DNA of 64,000 bases, taken from contig NC_080587.1 of NCBI RefSeq assembly GCF_029962835.1, positions 56,077,528-56,141,527 of the forward strand. The letters run 5' to 3'. This stretch comes from Magnolia sinica. Lineage: Eukaryota > Streptophyta > Magnoliopsida > Magnoliales > Magnoliaceae. The translations under genes and the position numbers were made by a program. This document shows positions 45,055 through 56,162 of the stretch, piece by piece (the first letter of the stretch is position 1; each line of letters opens with the position of its first letter). The notes beneath the pieces are model-generated. The model searched no databases, was not told the origin of the DNA, and worked only from the letters and a program-made list of their open reading frames with translations.

Positions 45055-47224
45055 ATATGGATCCACATCTGGCTAGAGTAGGGACAATGCAAGAGTAGAT
45101 GATCTACAGATTCGGCACCCTGCATGCAAAGGAGATGGATGTTGGCGAGGTCCATACCTCTCTTTTGCAAGTTCTCCACGGTTAAGATTTGCTTCCTACC
45201 TGCCAGCCATGTGAACACCACAACTTTTTTAGGGGGCTCTGTAGAACCAGAAGTCAGTCGGAGCCAGGTTGTCCTCCCCACTACTAGGTGGGCTTGTCTT
45301 CTTGTAGAAGGATTTAACGGAAAATGATCTAGATGTTGTAGCTGGCCACGCCAAAGAGTCTGCTTCTACCAAGGAGGGGACGAAGAGTTGAATACTCGAC
45401 AACAATCTAGGATATTCTTCCGATTCGACATCCGATAGGCCCCTTCTGCAAGGTGGACACCGGGCACCCCTCCCTCCCTAAAACGAATAGCATCAATCTA
45501 CCGTGATGTTCTTAGCTGCTGAAACAGCCGCCGAGGGGAAAGATTTAGATAATGTTATGGGGTTGCACCAATGGTCCTCCCAAAATCGAATGCGGGATCC
45601 ATTCCCAAGGTTAAATGAAGAAGAGGCCATCACTGAGGAAGAGACCGAGAGGATCGCCCTCCATATGCTCGAAGCACGATAGTGGGACAACTTCTTGATT
45701 TCCCAGCCCCCCTCTTCCAGCCCATATTTTTTAGCAATAATATTCCTCCATAGCTTGTTTTCTTCTACTCCAAATCTCTCCATTGCCACTTGGCAAGCAA
45801 GACCATGTTAATCCGATGAAGATCCCTTAATCCCACACCCCCTTTGGCAATAAGAGCGCAAACTTCTTCCCATTTTATGAGATTGAATTTGTGCTTGGTT
45901 TCAGACCCTTGCCATAGGAAATCCCAATGCAATTTCTCGAGTTTGTCTAGAACTGACTTGGGACATTTGTAAAAGGACACGAAGTATAATGGTAGATTGG
46001 ATAATGCCGCTTTAATGAGAGTGATGCAGCTGGCGAGGGATAAATGTTTGCCTTTCCACATTAATAATTTCCATTCGAACCTCTCGATCACCTTGCTCCA
46101 TAAGTGCCTTGGCAGCTTACCGAAACACAGTGGCACACCCAAACATGATGACGAGAAGGATCCACTTCCACATCCAAATATCCTTGAATAGGAAGGTAGT
46201 TCTTTCGAGATGCCAATACCGAGCATCTCGCTCTTGGATGAATTGATCCTTTGCCCTAATATCTCTTCAAAACAACCCATTATTTTCCTCAAATTGTCTA
46301 CCTTGGTCAGATCCGCATCACTAAATAGCAGTGTATCGTCAGCGAACTGTAAGTGCGATATGGATGGCCCATCGAAAAATGTGCGAAAGCCCGATATTAA
46401 GCCCACTTGCTCCCCTTCATATAGCATATTGCTCATTGCCTCCACCACCAATAGGACCAAGAAGGGAGATAATGGATCGCCGTGTCTAAGGCCTCTAAAT
46501 GCTTTGAAGAACCCTTTCAGAGATCCATTTACTAAAATCGAGGATAAAGCTAAAGAGACACAATCCATAGTCCATTTGATCCATTTGTTACCGCATCTGA
46601 TCCGTTTTAACATATATTCCAAAAATCCCCAGTCAACTTGATTTTATGCCTTCTCGATGTCGAGCTTGCACACCACACCTTTTTTCCCTAATTTGTGCCT
46701 GGAGTTAATGCATTCGTGGGCCATGAGAGCAATGTCTAAGATTTGCCTTTCCGCCACAAACACGCCCTGGTTTTCTAAAATGACCGATGATAAAATCTTC
46801 CTGAATCCGCTTGCCATCACCTTAGCCAAGATTTTATATGGGCTGCCAATCAAATTGATGGGCCTGAAAGCGCGAAGAGACTCTAAAAATGTGTCCCCCA
46901 TGCTGAATGTGTCCCCTAGTGAAGAATTCTTGCATAAACTCCACTGTATCTTTCTTCACCGTCTCCTAGAATACTTGAAAAAAAAAAAAAAAAAAAACGA
47001 ATTGGAAATCCATCAGGCCCCGGGGCCTTGTTGCTCCCCGGAGCATCTATAGCTTCCTTAATTTCTTCTTCCATCAATGGCCTTTCCAAATTTTCCTTCT
47101 CTGATTCCGATATTTTCCTACAGGGCAATTAATCTAAAGCTGGTCTAGGCTGGTCTTCTTTAGAAAGCAGTTTGGTGAAGAAGTCTACGATGGCTGAGCA
47201 GACCTGGTCCATGTCTTCAATTCT
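45055..47224 (-). pseudogene. L1-B ORF2: reverse transcriptase and zf-RVT region
   Basis: On the minus strand: KAPGPDGFPIRFF (about 47000-47040), SLRAFRPINLIGSPYKILAK and ENQGVFVAERQILDIALMAH (46700-46880), then an open block 45765-46622 with GLRHGDPLSPFLVLLVVEAM, the catalytic box FADDTLLF (about 46320-46345) and KINSSKSE-like INSSKSEMLG. The zf-RVT-like end reads VVVFTWLAGRKQILTVENLQ then SVDHLLLHCPYSSQMW near 45070-45210. Frame breaks occur near 46640 and 46990; a run of about 18 A (46979-46997) gives a poly-Phe stretch. The enzyme would nick-prime and copy LINE RNA; this copy is inactive. Confidence 0.88.
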
Positions 47225-47666
47225 GACCTTATCTCTTACAAAAACTTTAAGAAGAACTGCAATTAGAAAATTATTTGCATTACTAACTCTTATAGATCCA
47301 AAATGAATCTTTAATTGAAATCTCTCCAACTAAGAGAATAATCAATCATAATTTATTACAAACTAATCTAATCTTTCTTCATATGGGAAAAGCCTAATGA
47401 AAAACAATCATGGAAAGCAATTATATCTCTAAATCTAGCCCATATCTTCAATCATATCAATCACATCTTCAAATCAGCCCCCGATCTCCCAAAAATAGTA
47501 TGTTGTAATTCTTGATTTAAGCCCCCAAATCTGTAAATAATCAGCCCAAAAATTAGCACATGTTAGGCCTATGGTGGGCCATGCGCCTACATATTGTTGG
47601 GCCATACAGTGGACCAAAATGAGCCTAAGTAGGCCGTGGGCCTAGGTGGGTCATGGGCATGCATCA
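47225..47666 (-). repeat. SLT1 5' LTR, part 2
   Basis: It matches 38170-38700, ending GGGCATGCATCA before the target copy ATGTT. It completes the LTR begun at 39844. Confidence 0.85.
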
Positions 47667-49036
47667 ATGTTGCTAAAAAGGCAAACCTTTACCTAATGCA
47701 GACTTGAGAAATTGAAGGATACAATACACTGTTGTTAGATGCGTAGTACAACGGGTGCGCGTGAATTGACTAATAAATGCCACAATATAAGAAAGATCCA
47801 ATAGGATAATAGTGAGACAAATAAGTTAACCAACCAATCGACGATACATCCCTGAATCAGAGAGGAGAGCACCATCATTAGGATTGAGCTTCATAGTAGT
47901 ATCCATAGGCGTAGTGGCAGGCTTGCATCCTAGCATCCCTGTCTCTTTGAGATGATTTAGGGCATATTTTCTCTAAGAAAGCACCATTCCTGACTTCGAT
48001 CGAGCGACTCAATCCCTAAGAAATACCAAAAAGCCCATATGTCTTTGATCTCAAATCAAGTTTTGAGAAAAGATTTAAGAGCCGTCATTTCCTCAGTATC
48101 ATCTCCAAATAGCACAATGTCATCCACATAGACAATCAGTAACATAACTCTTGTAAGTTGATGGCAAATGAATAGAGAATGTTCAATCAGTAACATAACT
48201 CTTGTAAGTCAATGGCAAATGAATAGAGAATGAATGGCTTCACTGCGAATAAATCCAAAGTCCAGAAGAGCACAATTGAACTTATCAAACCAGGAATATG
48301 GGGATTATTTGAGACCATAAATTGATTTCTTTAGGCAACACACAAGGGTTGAATTGTGAGAAATGTGACACATCGAAAAACCCAGGGGTTGGCCCATATA
48401 GACCTCAACAAGATTACCATATAAGAAGGCATTTTTCACATCTAGTTGAAATAAGGGTCAAGAGAAATTTATTGCCACATGAAAAAAAAAAAAAAAAAAA
48501 AAAAAACTAAGTTTGGCCACCAAAGAGAAAGTCTCAAAGTAGCCCACACCATATATTTGAGTAAAACCCTTTGCGACCAGTCATGCCTTATAAGAGTCGA
48601 TGAAATCAACTGATCGATACTTGGTGGTGTAAACCCATCAGCATCCAACAATTCGTTTTCCCTCATGTAAGGAAACCAATTCCCAAGTATTATTCTTCTC
48701 CAGAGCTTGCATTTCTTCCATCATAGCCTTAGTCCAGTCAAGGCTACTCATGGCTTCCTTTAAACTACGCAGGATAGCAGAGGAGGATATAAAAGCTGCA
48801 AAAGACTGGAAGGAATGTGAAATATGGTGGTGGAAAACAAAAATTACTAATGGGATGCTTTGCACATGAGCAGGGAGGTTAACGTAAGGCAATGGGAAGA
48901 TCGTCATGAAGTTGAGAGTGAGAGCTTATACCTAAATCACCAACGAGAGCAGATGAAGTGGTAGGTGGGTGATTAGTAGCAGTTTTAGTTCGTCAATGAT
49001 ATACAGTAATAGGTTTTGGGATAGACAAGGGAGATA
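47667..49036 (-). pseudogene. pol: CopC reverse transcriptase
   Basis: On the minus strand: MEEMQALEKNNTWELVSLHE (about 48660-48720), VAKGFTQIYGVGYFETFSLV-type residues near 48540-48600, QLDVKNAFLYGNLVEVYMGQ (about 48390-48450) and the catalytic YVDDIVLFG near 48105-48140. The end, with GMYRRLVG then LIYLSHYYPI, lies near 47830. A run of about 25 A (48482-48507) and several stops interrupt it. A 51-base tandem duplication (48133-48183 and 48184-48234) lies just before the catalytic box. The frame continues into RNase H at 38012 when SLT1 is removed. Confidence 0.87.
48133..48234 (-). repeat. 51-bp tandem duplication inside CopC RT
   Basis: CAATCAGTAACATAACTCTT with its continuation GTAAGT, ATGGCAAATGAATAGAGAATG occurs twice with two base differences. 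The length equals 17 codons, so the frame is kept. It encodes the segment just before the YVDD box. Confidence 0.8.
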
Positions 49037-49717
49037 TGACGCAAGGATGAACGTGATGAGGTCGATCACTGTCTTCCTCAAGGATAACTACTTCAAATCC
49101 ACGAAGCTTCTCTAGACTCCTCACAGAGACTTCTTGAATCCACCAGGGAAAAGCAAGAAAATAGAAATAGTATTTATGAAAATTCGTAAATTGATTGATC
49201 GATGATTAAAAATGAATTTACAACCCTTTAAATAGGGATAACAAACTTGGAAGAAATTTCAGAATTAAACTATAACTAAAATACCCCAAAATTCGTAACT
49301 TACTATAAATAGTAAATTTACTTTTTATAGAAAGTGTCCTATGTGGCTTAACCATGTTATTCTCCTAATTATTCCAAACACTTTTCATGTTGGACACAAT
49401 TCCTAAAGCCCAACGGATGAAGAGTTATAATCAAACTAAAACTTACTAAAAATAGTAAAAACGGCAATAAACATGGAATTCGACCGTCGATAAGATGGAA
49501 TCTCGCAAATTCGGAGTGGGCAACCCGGCATAGCCGGGTTAGCTGGCTAAAGTAGCTCGTCCTACCCCAAAATCATATATGGTACGTCGAGTAACTCATT
49601 CCGGTTTGCAAGATATGCCTGTTTTAAGGTTCTGACGGTCTTGATGACTTCTGCCTCTGATCGGGCCTTCTCTAATCCATCTTGGACATGAAAATGTCTG
49701 CGACCCGCTCTACATCA
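49037..49717 (-). repeat. SLT2 3' LTR (681 bp)
   Basis: Plus-strand ends TGACGCAAGG and CTCTACATCA. It matches 50852-51530 over its whole length with few differences. It contains the sequence AAAATCATATATGGTACGTC shared in part with LARD1 near 14463. Two purine-tract motifs (minus strand) follow, at 49718-49741 and 49892-49924, each with CTCGAGGA. Confidence 0.92.
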
Positions 49718-49947
49718 GTCCCCCCCATTTCAAAAGAACTCATCCTCGAGTTCTCGTGCTTCTTCGGTTCGTGATACTCGGTTTGGTGTGCCGTAACGAT
49801 ACCCGGATCAAAAGTCATGATTAATTTACGGTCCACCTTCTTTTGGTCCAACCATGCTAGGAATGTATATATGACATGTTTTACATCAGACCCCTCCGCT
49901 TAGAAAAAACTTGTCCTCGAGTTACTCAAGGGACTTGATTCATGATT

Positions 49948-50850
49948 CTAAGATAACTTTTGATGCCGATGTTTATTAGCCATTCTCTTATACTTGGCAT
50001 TAGGCTCTTGAGTTGACATAATACATGTACTCATGCTCTCCTTGACTATCTCTTGTTTCCTCAGATTGTTTAACAAAAGCATTTTTGGTTGTGAGAGATT
50101 GTTCCTTAACTTTAGTAGTCTTGGGTTAGTTCTTCGTTCCCATAGAGGCAAGACCAATCTTTCTACTGTCTTTAGTAAATATAAATGCATTATCTCGACC
50201 TCTATGCGTAGCAATAGCATCAATATTATTTTGTCATGGTTGACCAAGTAACATATGACAAACTTCCATGTCTACTACGTCACAAAGTACTTGATCCTTA
50301 TAATTTTTACCAATTGAAAATGAGACAGTGCATTGTTCGGTTACCTCCTTGATCCATCCAATCATGTACGGAGATGGATGCTTTTCTGTTCTCAGTTGTA
50401 GCTTTTCCACCATTATTTTCGACACGAGATTCTCACTGCTCCTGACATCAATGATCACATTCCAGACCTTTTGGCTTACAGTGCACCTCATTCGAAAGAT
50501 GTTGTCTCGCTGTAATTTTATTTCTACCTTTGGCATGTATAACGGCTTCTTCACGATCAAAGTGGTGGCCTGCGATTTACCATCATCTGATGGTGCTTTG
50601 CAAAAATCGGGGTTGTGTCGTACAGCGACCACGGGCGGTTGAGCATCACTTTGAGCTCGGGGCGGAATTAGCGCATCCACAATACGGTTGAGGGTCGCCT
50701 ACAGCCCTTGCATGGTCAACTGACTCTCCCGGTGGAAAGCTTCCATTCTTTCCGAAAGATAACAAATCACTGGATCACCGTCCACAGGATTTTTGTTCAG
50801 ACCTTCGTTGTTTGTTATCGGCCCAAGGGGAGTCCTCACTCTGATACCAA
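49948..50850 (-). pseudogene. SLT2 Gag-like start and retropepsin-like protease
   Basis: On the minus strand a short leader frame includes RMEAFHRESQLTMQGL and continues to VDALIPPRAQSDAQPP. The frame 50680-50234 holds a protease like those of Tekay/Del-type elements: RCTVSQKVWNVIIDVRSSEN, where the family has NVIIDGGSCEN, and later VSFSIGNKYKD-like SFSIGKNYKDQVLCDVV, ending CHMLLGQP. The active-site triad D-G/S-G is changed to D-V-R-S, so activity is doubtful. After LLGQP the sequence continues in another frame (WQHDK-like, 49948-50247). Everything after the protease is missing. Confidence 0.8.
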
Positions 50851-50851
50851 T

Positions 50852-51530
50852 TGACGCAGGGATGAATGTGATGAGGTCGATCACAATCTTCCTCATGGAT
50901 AACTACTTCGAATCCACGAAGCTTATCTGGACTCCTCACAGAAACTTCTCGAATCCACGAGGGAAAAGCAAGAAAATAGAAATAGTATTCATGAAAATTC
51001 ATAAATTGATTGATTAATGATTGAAAACAAATTTACAACCCTTTAAATAGGGATAACAAGCTTGGAAGAAATTTCAAAATTAAACTATAACTAAAACACC
51101 CTAAAATTTGTAACTTACTATAAATAGTAATTTTACTTTTTATAGTAAGTGTCCTATGTGGCTTAACCACGTTATTCTCCTAATTATTCTAAGCACTTTT
51201 CATGTTGGACACAACTCCTAAAGCCCAACGGATGAAGAGTTATAATCAAACTAAAACTTACTAAAAATAGTAAAAACGGAAATAAACATGGAATTCGACC
51301 ATCGATATGATGGAATCTCGCAAATTCGATGTGGGCAACCCGGCATAGCCGAGTTGGTTGGCTACAGTGGCTCGTCCTATCCCAAAATCATATGGTACGT
51401 CGAGTAACTCATTCCGGTTTGCGAGATATGCCTGTTTTAAGGTTCTGACGGTCTTGGTGACTTCTGCCTCCGATCGGGCCTTCTCTGATCCATCTTGGAC
51501 ATGAAAATGTCCGCGACCTGCTCTACATCA
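50852..51530 (-). repeat. SLT2 5' LTR (679 bp)
   Basis: Plus-strand ends TGACGCAGGG and CTCTACATCA, directly next to the PBS at its left and to the target copy AGATA at its right. Confidence 0.92.
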
Positions 51531-51535
51531 AGATA

Positions 51536-52640
51536 TCATATCATCATCTAAACATAAAACTGGAAGAGGTATATAGGGTTAGAATTAGACAATAATACTC
51601 CCCCTGACTAGAGAGAGGATGGTGCAGAGATATGCCTTCAGTAGAAAAGTATGGAATCTCTTCAAGGAATGTGACATCTGTTGACACATACCGCTTATAG
51701 GTCAAAGGGTAGTAACACTTATACCCCTTCTGAGACCAAGAGTAACTTAAGAAAACACACTTTATGGCCTGAGGACTCAAACTTGTCAATTAGTCCCATC
51801 AAGAATCTAAACAAAGCATGTACACCTAAAAACTTTAGGGAGGTAACGGAAACGGTTGCGATATTTCAAAAGAAGACTTGTGTGACAGTATTCAAGATGG
51901 GAATAAGATTAAACAAGAAAACAATGGTAAGGCATCATCTCAAAATCGTTTGGGAAGATTCATACCAAGTAGGAAGGCACAAGTAACTTCAAGAAGGTGA
52001 CAGTTCTTTCGCTCAGCTACACCATTTTGTTCAGGGGTTCGTGGACATACTATACGGGACAATATCATGATCCTACAAGAAAGGCAGAAAAGCATTCGAA
52101 ATATACTCGCCCCTATTATCAGAATGTAAAACTTTGATGGGGCATTGAAATTGGTTGGCTACTTCGTTGTAAACAAGCTTGAACATATCAAAAACTTCAC
52201 GCTTGGATTTTAGAAGATAAACTCAGGTCATCCATGTGCAATCATTAATAAATGTAACAAAATATTTATATCCAGAAAGAGAGGCAACAGCCAACAGGAG
52301 CAGAACCCCAAACATCCGAGTGGACCAACTCGAATGGTATGGCCTCTCAAATAAACTAGAAGGAAACACAACCCGATGATGTTTGGAGAATTCGCAAGTT
52401 TCGCAGTATAAAGGTTTTGATACAGATATAGAAGAAAACAAAAGTTTTAACCTAGACAAGGATGGATGCCCTAAACAATAATGCCATCAAGATACAGACT
52501 TATTATCTAAGGACAGGGCATCACATGCTATTGCAGGTGCATCATCAAAAAAATAAACCCCTCCATGTTCATGGCCCCAACTAATCATCCACTTCGTCTG
52601 GAGGTCCTAAAACACAAATCGAGAAGAAAAGTTATTGACC
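51536..52640 (-). pseudogene. pol: CopC integrase with GAG-pre-integrase domain
   Basis: On the minus strand: YCETCEFSKHHRVVFPSSLF (about 52350-52410), the zinc-knuckle-like start of copia integrase, then SGYKYFVTFINDCTWMT (52223-52280) with the first catalytic Asp. The end of integrase, LSPQAIKCVFLSYSWSQKGY and DVTFLEEIPYFSTE, lies at 51620-51790. Stops and frame changes separate them. The reading continues to RT across SLT2. Confidence 0.83.
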
Positions 52641-53830
52641 AATTCAAGATTTTTGAAAGAGAGCTGACAAATAATAGATTGAAGGAGAAGTTGGGTGCAT
52701 GCAAAACTGAGGACAAGTGCATAGTAAGAGCTTTATGGAACTAGATCCAGATCCAGGAGTTTGGTTTTCATCAACGACAATAACATAGTGGGACTGGGTA
52801 GAAGGAAAATAGGAGCTAAGTAGATGAGGCTTACCAGTCATGTGTCCTAGAAAGTAGAAGGAGAAGCTAAATGGAGGGCAATACCTAACTGGGCTATAGA
52901 GGCTCTAGAAGTGTTAGGGACCTTACATGCGGTCGCATCAAGGCATCATAGGCCTCACAAGACGAGAATGAAATCAGCTAAGGTAGACTTCTCTGCTATA
53001 ATCAGCTCTGAAAGTCTTCTCAGAACTAGTGGGGGCACTACCAGCCACTGACACACCCCCCAAGATGGGTGACCAACAAAATCCCAACAATGATTGACGG
53101 GGTGGTTGGTACCTCCACAGCGAGTACAATAGCTAAATGAAGATCGCTCCCCAACAGCATATGCAGATTGATCTAGCGAAACAAAGGGAGAGGTGAATAA
53201 TATAGTGAGTGACCTTTTGACACATGGCGTAGATAGCTATTAGAGAAGAAGAGTATCCATGACAATAATTTGTCTCTGAACAACATGATACACAGGGTTA
53301 GGACCAGAAAGGAACTACATAATTCTGCTCTCTTCACGCTGCTTCCATACATGCTCATGGTCTATTATACAATTAAAGAGAAGGAGATGGTAGAGGTCTA
53401 ACTTATCCTACATACCCCGAAGAGCAAAGTACTCCTTCAAGGATCTTGAATCTTGTTGAAACCTTCCAATGTCTGATATCAATGTGAACATTCTTGATAT
53501 ATTTTGAGCTTCTAAGTACATGTCGTGAAGGGTGTACCATATCATTTTCGTTGAAGTTAAAAACATGATAGAATTACTCATAGTTGGTTCCATACTGTTA
53601 AGAAGTCAAGCCATGACTTGGTAGTTTTCCTTGGTCCAAGACTTGAAATTCGCATCTGTAGAATCTAGAGCTTCATCCAATATATATGGAAGTCTGTCTC
53701 CTCCCCCTAAAAATAGCTTTATAGATTGAGCTCACTGCAATAGTTGTTATCGTTCAACTTTACAATTGTGATTAACAAGGGATGAGAATCCGAAGGTCCC
53801 ACGACAGATCCTAAAGACATCTTGTTCTCC
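52641..53830 (-). pseudogene. gag: CopC gag and protease region, decayed
   Basis: The likely Gag start is the minus-strand ATG at 53820 (MSLGSVVGPSDSHPLLITIV), followed by KLNDNNYCSE, the typical copia Gag wording of type ITSIKLNGHNY. A UBN2-like Gag piece follows: MFLTSTKMIWYTLHDMYLEA and SRMFTLISDIGRFQQDSRSL (53408-53560). The region to 52641, which should hold the zinc knuckle and protease, is too broken to read with confidence. The leader 53831-54469 has no clear gene. Confidence 0.72.
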
Positions 53831-54468
53831 ATAAGGGTCCACACACAATAAACCCAGGAGAAAACAACGCAAAGAGAGGACCATGGGATAGAAACAATCA
53901 CAAATCTACAAAAACTTAGTGTTAGATGATGGTCTGAGGGCCCAAAACAGTTAAAAAGGAGCAACTCAACAACAAGGATCATAAAAGGCTTGAACTCAGC
54001 ACAAACACCACCTTACACATAAAGATCAGCCATCAGCACATACACGGTGAGCTCTAGTGTACAATCAAACCCCCCAAGACCAAAAATGGTACAGTCAACC
54101 CTCTGTTTGACTTCAAAGCACTCCCAAATCGCTTCCTCTCTCAGAAACAACTCCATGAGGAGTCAAATACAGTGAATATGATCCATCATGTGAGGATAAT
54201 CCAAAGAAATAGCTCCTAATTTGGGCAAAATTGAAGAATAATTGAGATTTAGGGTTTTTTTTGCTGAAAGAGAAAAATGAGTGAAACATACCTCAAATGG
54301 GCTCCAAAAATCTCACAAAAATCACCATAATTCTTCTAAATTCAAGATGTATTAAAGCATATTCTTACTGATCAAAACCAAGCCATACGAACCATACAGT
54401 AGCTGACATCAATCATACGGTTGCTGACATCAGCAGACTCCTATAGAACCAGTCAACGCGACGAACCT

Positions 54469-54482
54469 ATCTCTGATACCAA
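54469..54482 (-). other. CopC primer-binding site, initiator Met tRNA
   Basis: Minus-strand TTGGTATCAGAGAT directly follows the 5' LTR. This PBS is usual for copia elements. Confidence 0.85.
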
Positions 54483-54720
54483 GTTGATTTGAGAGGTTTG
54501 GAAGAAGAAGGAAGAAGAGAGATGGAAGAAGGGAAGAAGAAGAGAAGGGTGAGTTCTAAGAGAGAAGCACATTTTGTGTGTTAGGGCCACAAGCCCTAAC
54601 ACAAATTTTATTATATTACCAGAGAACACCCTTACATTCAACTAAAGAACACAAAAAGATTGTGTACACAACACATCCACACACTAACATTCTACAAGTA
54701 CATTGCATTATCTTTCTATA
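54483..54720 (-). repeat. CopC 5' LTR
   Basis: GTTGATTTGAGAGG to CATTATCTTTCTATA (plus strand), followed by target copy AGGCTA. About 238 bp, alignable to 37282-37509 with many differences, so the insertion is old. Confidence 0.88.
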
Positions 54721-54960
54721 AGGCTAAACTGAAGGGTTAGGATGATCTTTACAATAGATTGGGAACAAGAGAAGTGAGAAAGATGTCTACAAACTAGTAA
54801 AAATGAAAGAGAGGAAGAACAGGGACCTAGATCATGTTAGATGCATTAAGAGTGATGACAATAGGGTATTAGTTAAGGACAATGAGATCAATGGAGGTGG
54901 AAAAGCTATTTTCAGAACTTATTAAATGACAATTAATCTGACAGCATAGGGATAGAAGGA
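54721..54960 (+). pseudogene. RTE1 segment 2: linker to RT
   Basis: Residues of type DDLYNRLGTREVRK (about 54750-54785), then KMKERKNRDLDHVRCIKSDD-like wording and RVLVKDNEI (54790-54890) match the segment before RT in plant RTE elements. Frameshifts are present. After 54960 the LINE is interrupted; it resumes at 57860. Confidence 0.78.
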
Positions 54961-55070
54961 CCCATAATTACTTCTTACCCCGCTTGCTTGAGGGAGGAAT
55001 TTTCTCCTTGAAAACTGTGTGAATCCTCTCCCCTAAAGCAGGGAATTCCACGTATTTCTATACTGATAAA

Positions 55071-55510
55071 ACCATGGGGCCCACCATGATGAATATGTCA
55101 TATCCATGCTGTTCTGTTCCGCCAGCTCATTTTAGGGCACGAGTCCAAAAATGAGGCAGATCCAACAGTTAAGTGGACCACATCACATGAAAAAAATGGT
55201 CCGAACGGACCTCAACCGTTGAAAGCTAAAAACTTCCTAGGGCCCACACTAATGTTTATTTGTCATCCAACTTATTCAAATGGTCATACTAACATGGATA
55301 AAGGATAAATACAAATACTAGCTTGATCCAAAACTTCTGTGGCCCCCAAGAAGTTATCAATGGTAGGTGTCCATTTCATATTGTTTATTGTAGTGTGTGG
55401 TTCACTTGAGGTTTGGATCTGCCTAATTTTTGGGCTCATGCCCTAAAATGAGTTGGCAGAATGGATGGACAGCAAGGATATGACATATACATCATGGTAG
55501 GCCCTATAGT
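55071..55510. mobile_element. Foldback MITE, copy 1 (about 440 bp)
   Basis: The left arm GGGGCCCACCATGATGAATA and the right arm (complement GGGCCTACCATGATGTATAT) pair over more than 30 bases, and further words inside the arms also pair (GCCAGCTCATTTTAGGGCA with TGCCCTAAAATGAGTTGGC). A related copy is at 58853-59280. No coding sequence; no clear target duplication was found. Confidence 0.75.
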
Positions 55511-55608
55511 CTTTGCGCCCAAAACGTTCTCCTGTCTTTGTTTTGTGCCCAAATACAGCACTTGTCAATGTTAGCTTTGGGGTTTGAGCCATAATTATAG
55601 GCAGTGTT

Positions 55609-55766
55609 TGAGTGGGTCCTTGCTCTTGCTCCGGTGGTAGACTCTTACGAGTTTCAACACCTGGTCGAGGGTTCGAGTACCCATATGTGGTGAAATCCCA
55701 CTACGGCGTGAGCGTGTGGTGGTGTGCATGCGTGTGTTAAAAAAAAAGAAAAAAAAAAAAAAAAGG
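55609..55766 (+). mobile_element. tRNA-derived SINE
   Basis: A box A-like TTGCTCCGGTGGTAGACT (55626-55643) and a box B-like GGTTCGAGTACC (55670-55681) are spaced as in a Pol III promoter. A poly-A tail (55740-55764) ends the element. The flanks repeat GGCAGTGTT (55600-55608 and 55767-55775), which is the tip of hAT-B, so the SINE landed in that tip. About 155 bp long. Confidence 0.85.
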
Positions 55767-56162
55767 GGCAGTGTTCAAGTTGTCGTTATCGCTACAAGTT
55801 TCGCTAGCCAGAGATAAAGATACAATATCGTTATCGGCGGTATTTATCGCCGATAATACCTCCGATAACCGGAAATGGGGGAGATACATGGGAAAATGAT
55901 TGAATTTTTTAGTGAAACACAAGGAAATGTCTAAATACAGATATTTGCATATTTAGTAATAAAAAAATTGCACATGGAGTGCATACACAATGAAGTTTTT
56001 ATTTAATAGGAGCCTAAAACCATTTGTCGTAAGAAATCAATCCAATAGAAATACAAAAATGGATTAAATCCCATTAAATCAATGAATAAACAAACAAACA
56101 TGCATAATGTATGCATACATTACACATCAATGCATAAATAAACATATAAGCACGACACAAAT

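Larger units (their letters stand above)
39951..47224 (-). mobile_element. L1-B: L1-type LINE, interrupted by ChrD
   Basis: It is the insertion that splits the SLT1 5' LTR. Minus-strand coding sequence runs from 47224 to 45055 and, after ChrD (target duplication ATATG), continues at 40329 down to the 3' end near 39960. The 3' tail is a (TA)n run. The 5' end lacks an endonuclease domain. Boundaries are accurate to about 20 bases. Confidence 0.82.
38013..47666 (-). mobile_element. SLT1: short non-autonomous LTR retrotransposon, interrupted by L1-B and hAT-C
   Basis: Its LTRs are 38013-38700 and, split by L1-B, 39844-39950 plus about 47225-47666. The target duplication is ATGCT at 38008-38012 and ATGTT at 47667-47671 (one transition). 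The PBS matches initiator Met tRNA; the purine tract reads AACTCGAGGATGAGTTC, then TTTCTAAGCTGGGGAGA on the minus strand. Without insertions the internal region is only about 780 bp. It carries a short unknown reading frame and no pol. Confidence 0.88.
49037..51530 (-). mobile_element. SLT2: short non-autonomous Ty3/gypsy element with protease only
   Basis: LTRs lie at 49037-49717 and 50852-51530; target duplication AGATA lies at 49032-49036 and 51531-51535. The PBS fits initiator Met tRNA (minus-strand TGGTATCAGAG, 50840-50850). The internal region is 1134 bp. It encodes a small Gag-like start and an aspartic protease, with no RT, RNase H or integrase. It lies inside the CopC integrase-RT region. 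Confidence 0.92.
37282..54720 (-). mobile_element. CopC: Ty1/copia retrotransposon with nested insertions
   Basis: LTRs of about 230 bp lie at 37282-37509 and 54483-54720. Target duplications AGGCTA lie at 37276-37281 and 54721-54726. On the minus strand the order is LTR, PBS, gag, GAG-pre-integrase, integrase, (SLT2), RT, (SLT1), RNase H, LTR. Without the two nested elements it is about 5.3 kb, the usual copia size. All coding parts are broken. Confidence 0.9.

Noticed and set aside
55626-55681. Box A and box B taken as a functional tRNA gene
   Set aside because: No cloverleaf can be drawn; the poly-A tail and flanking duplication mark a SINE.
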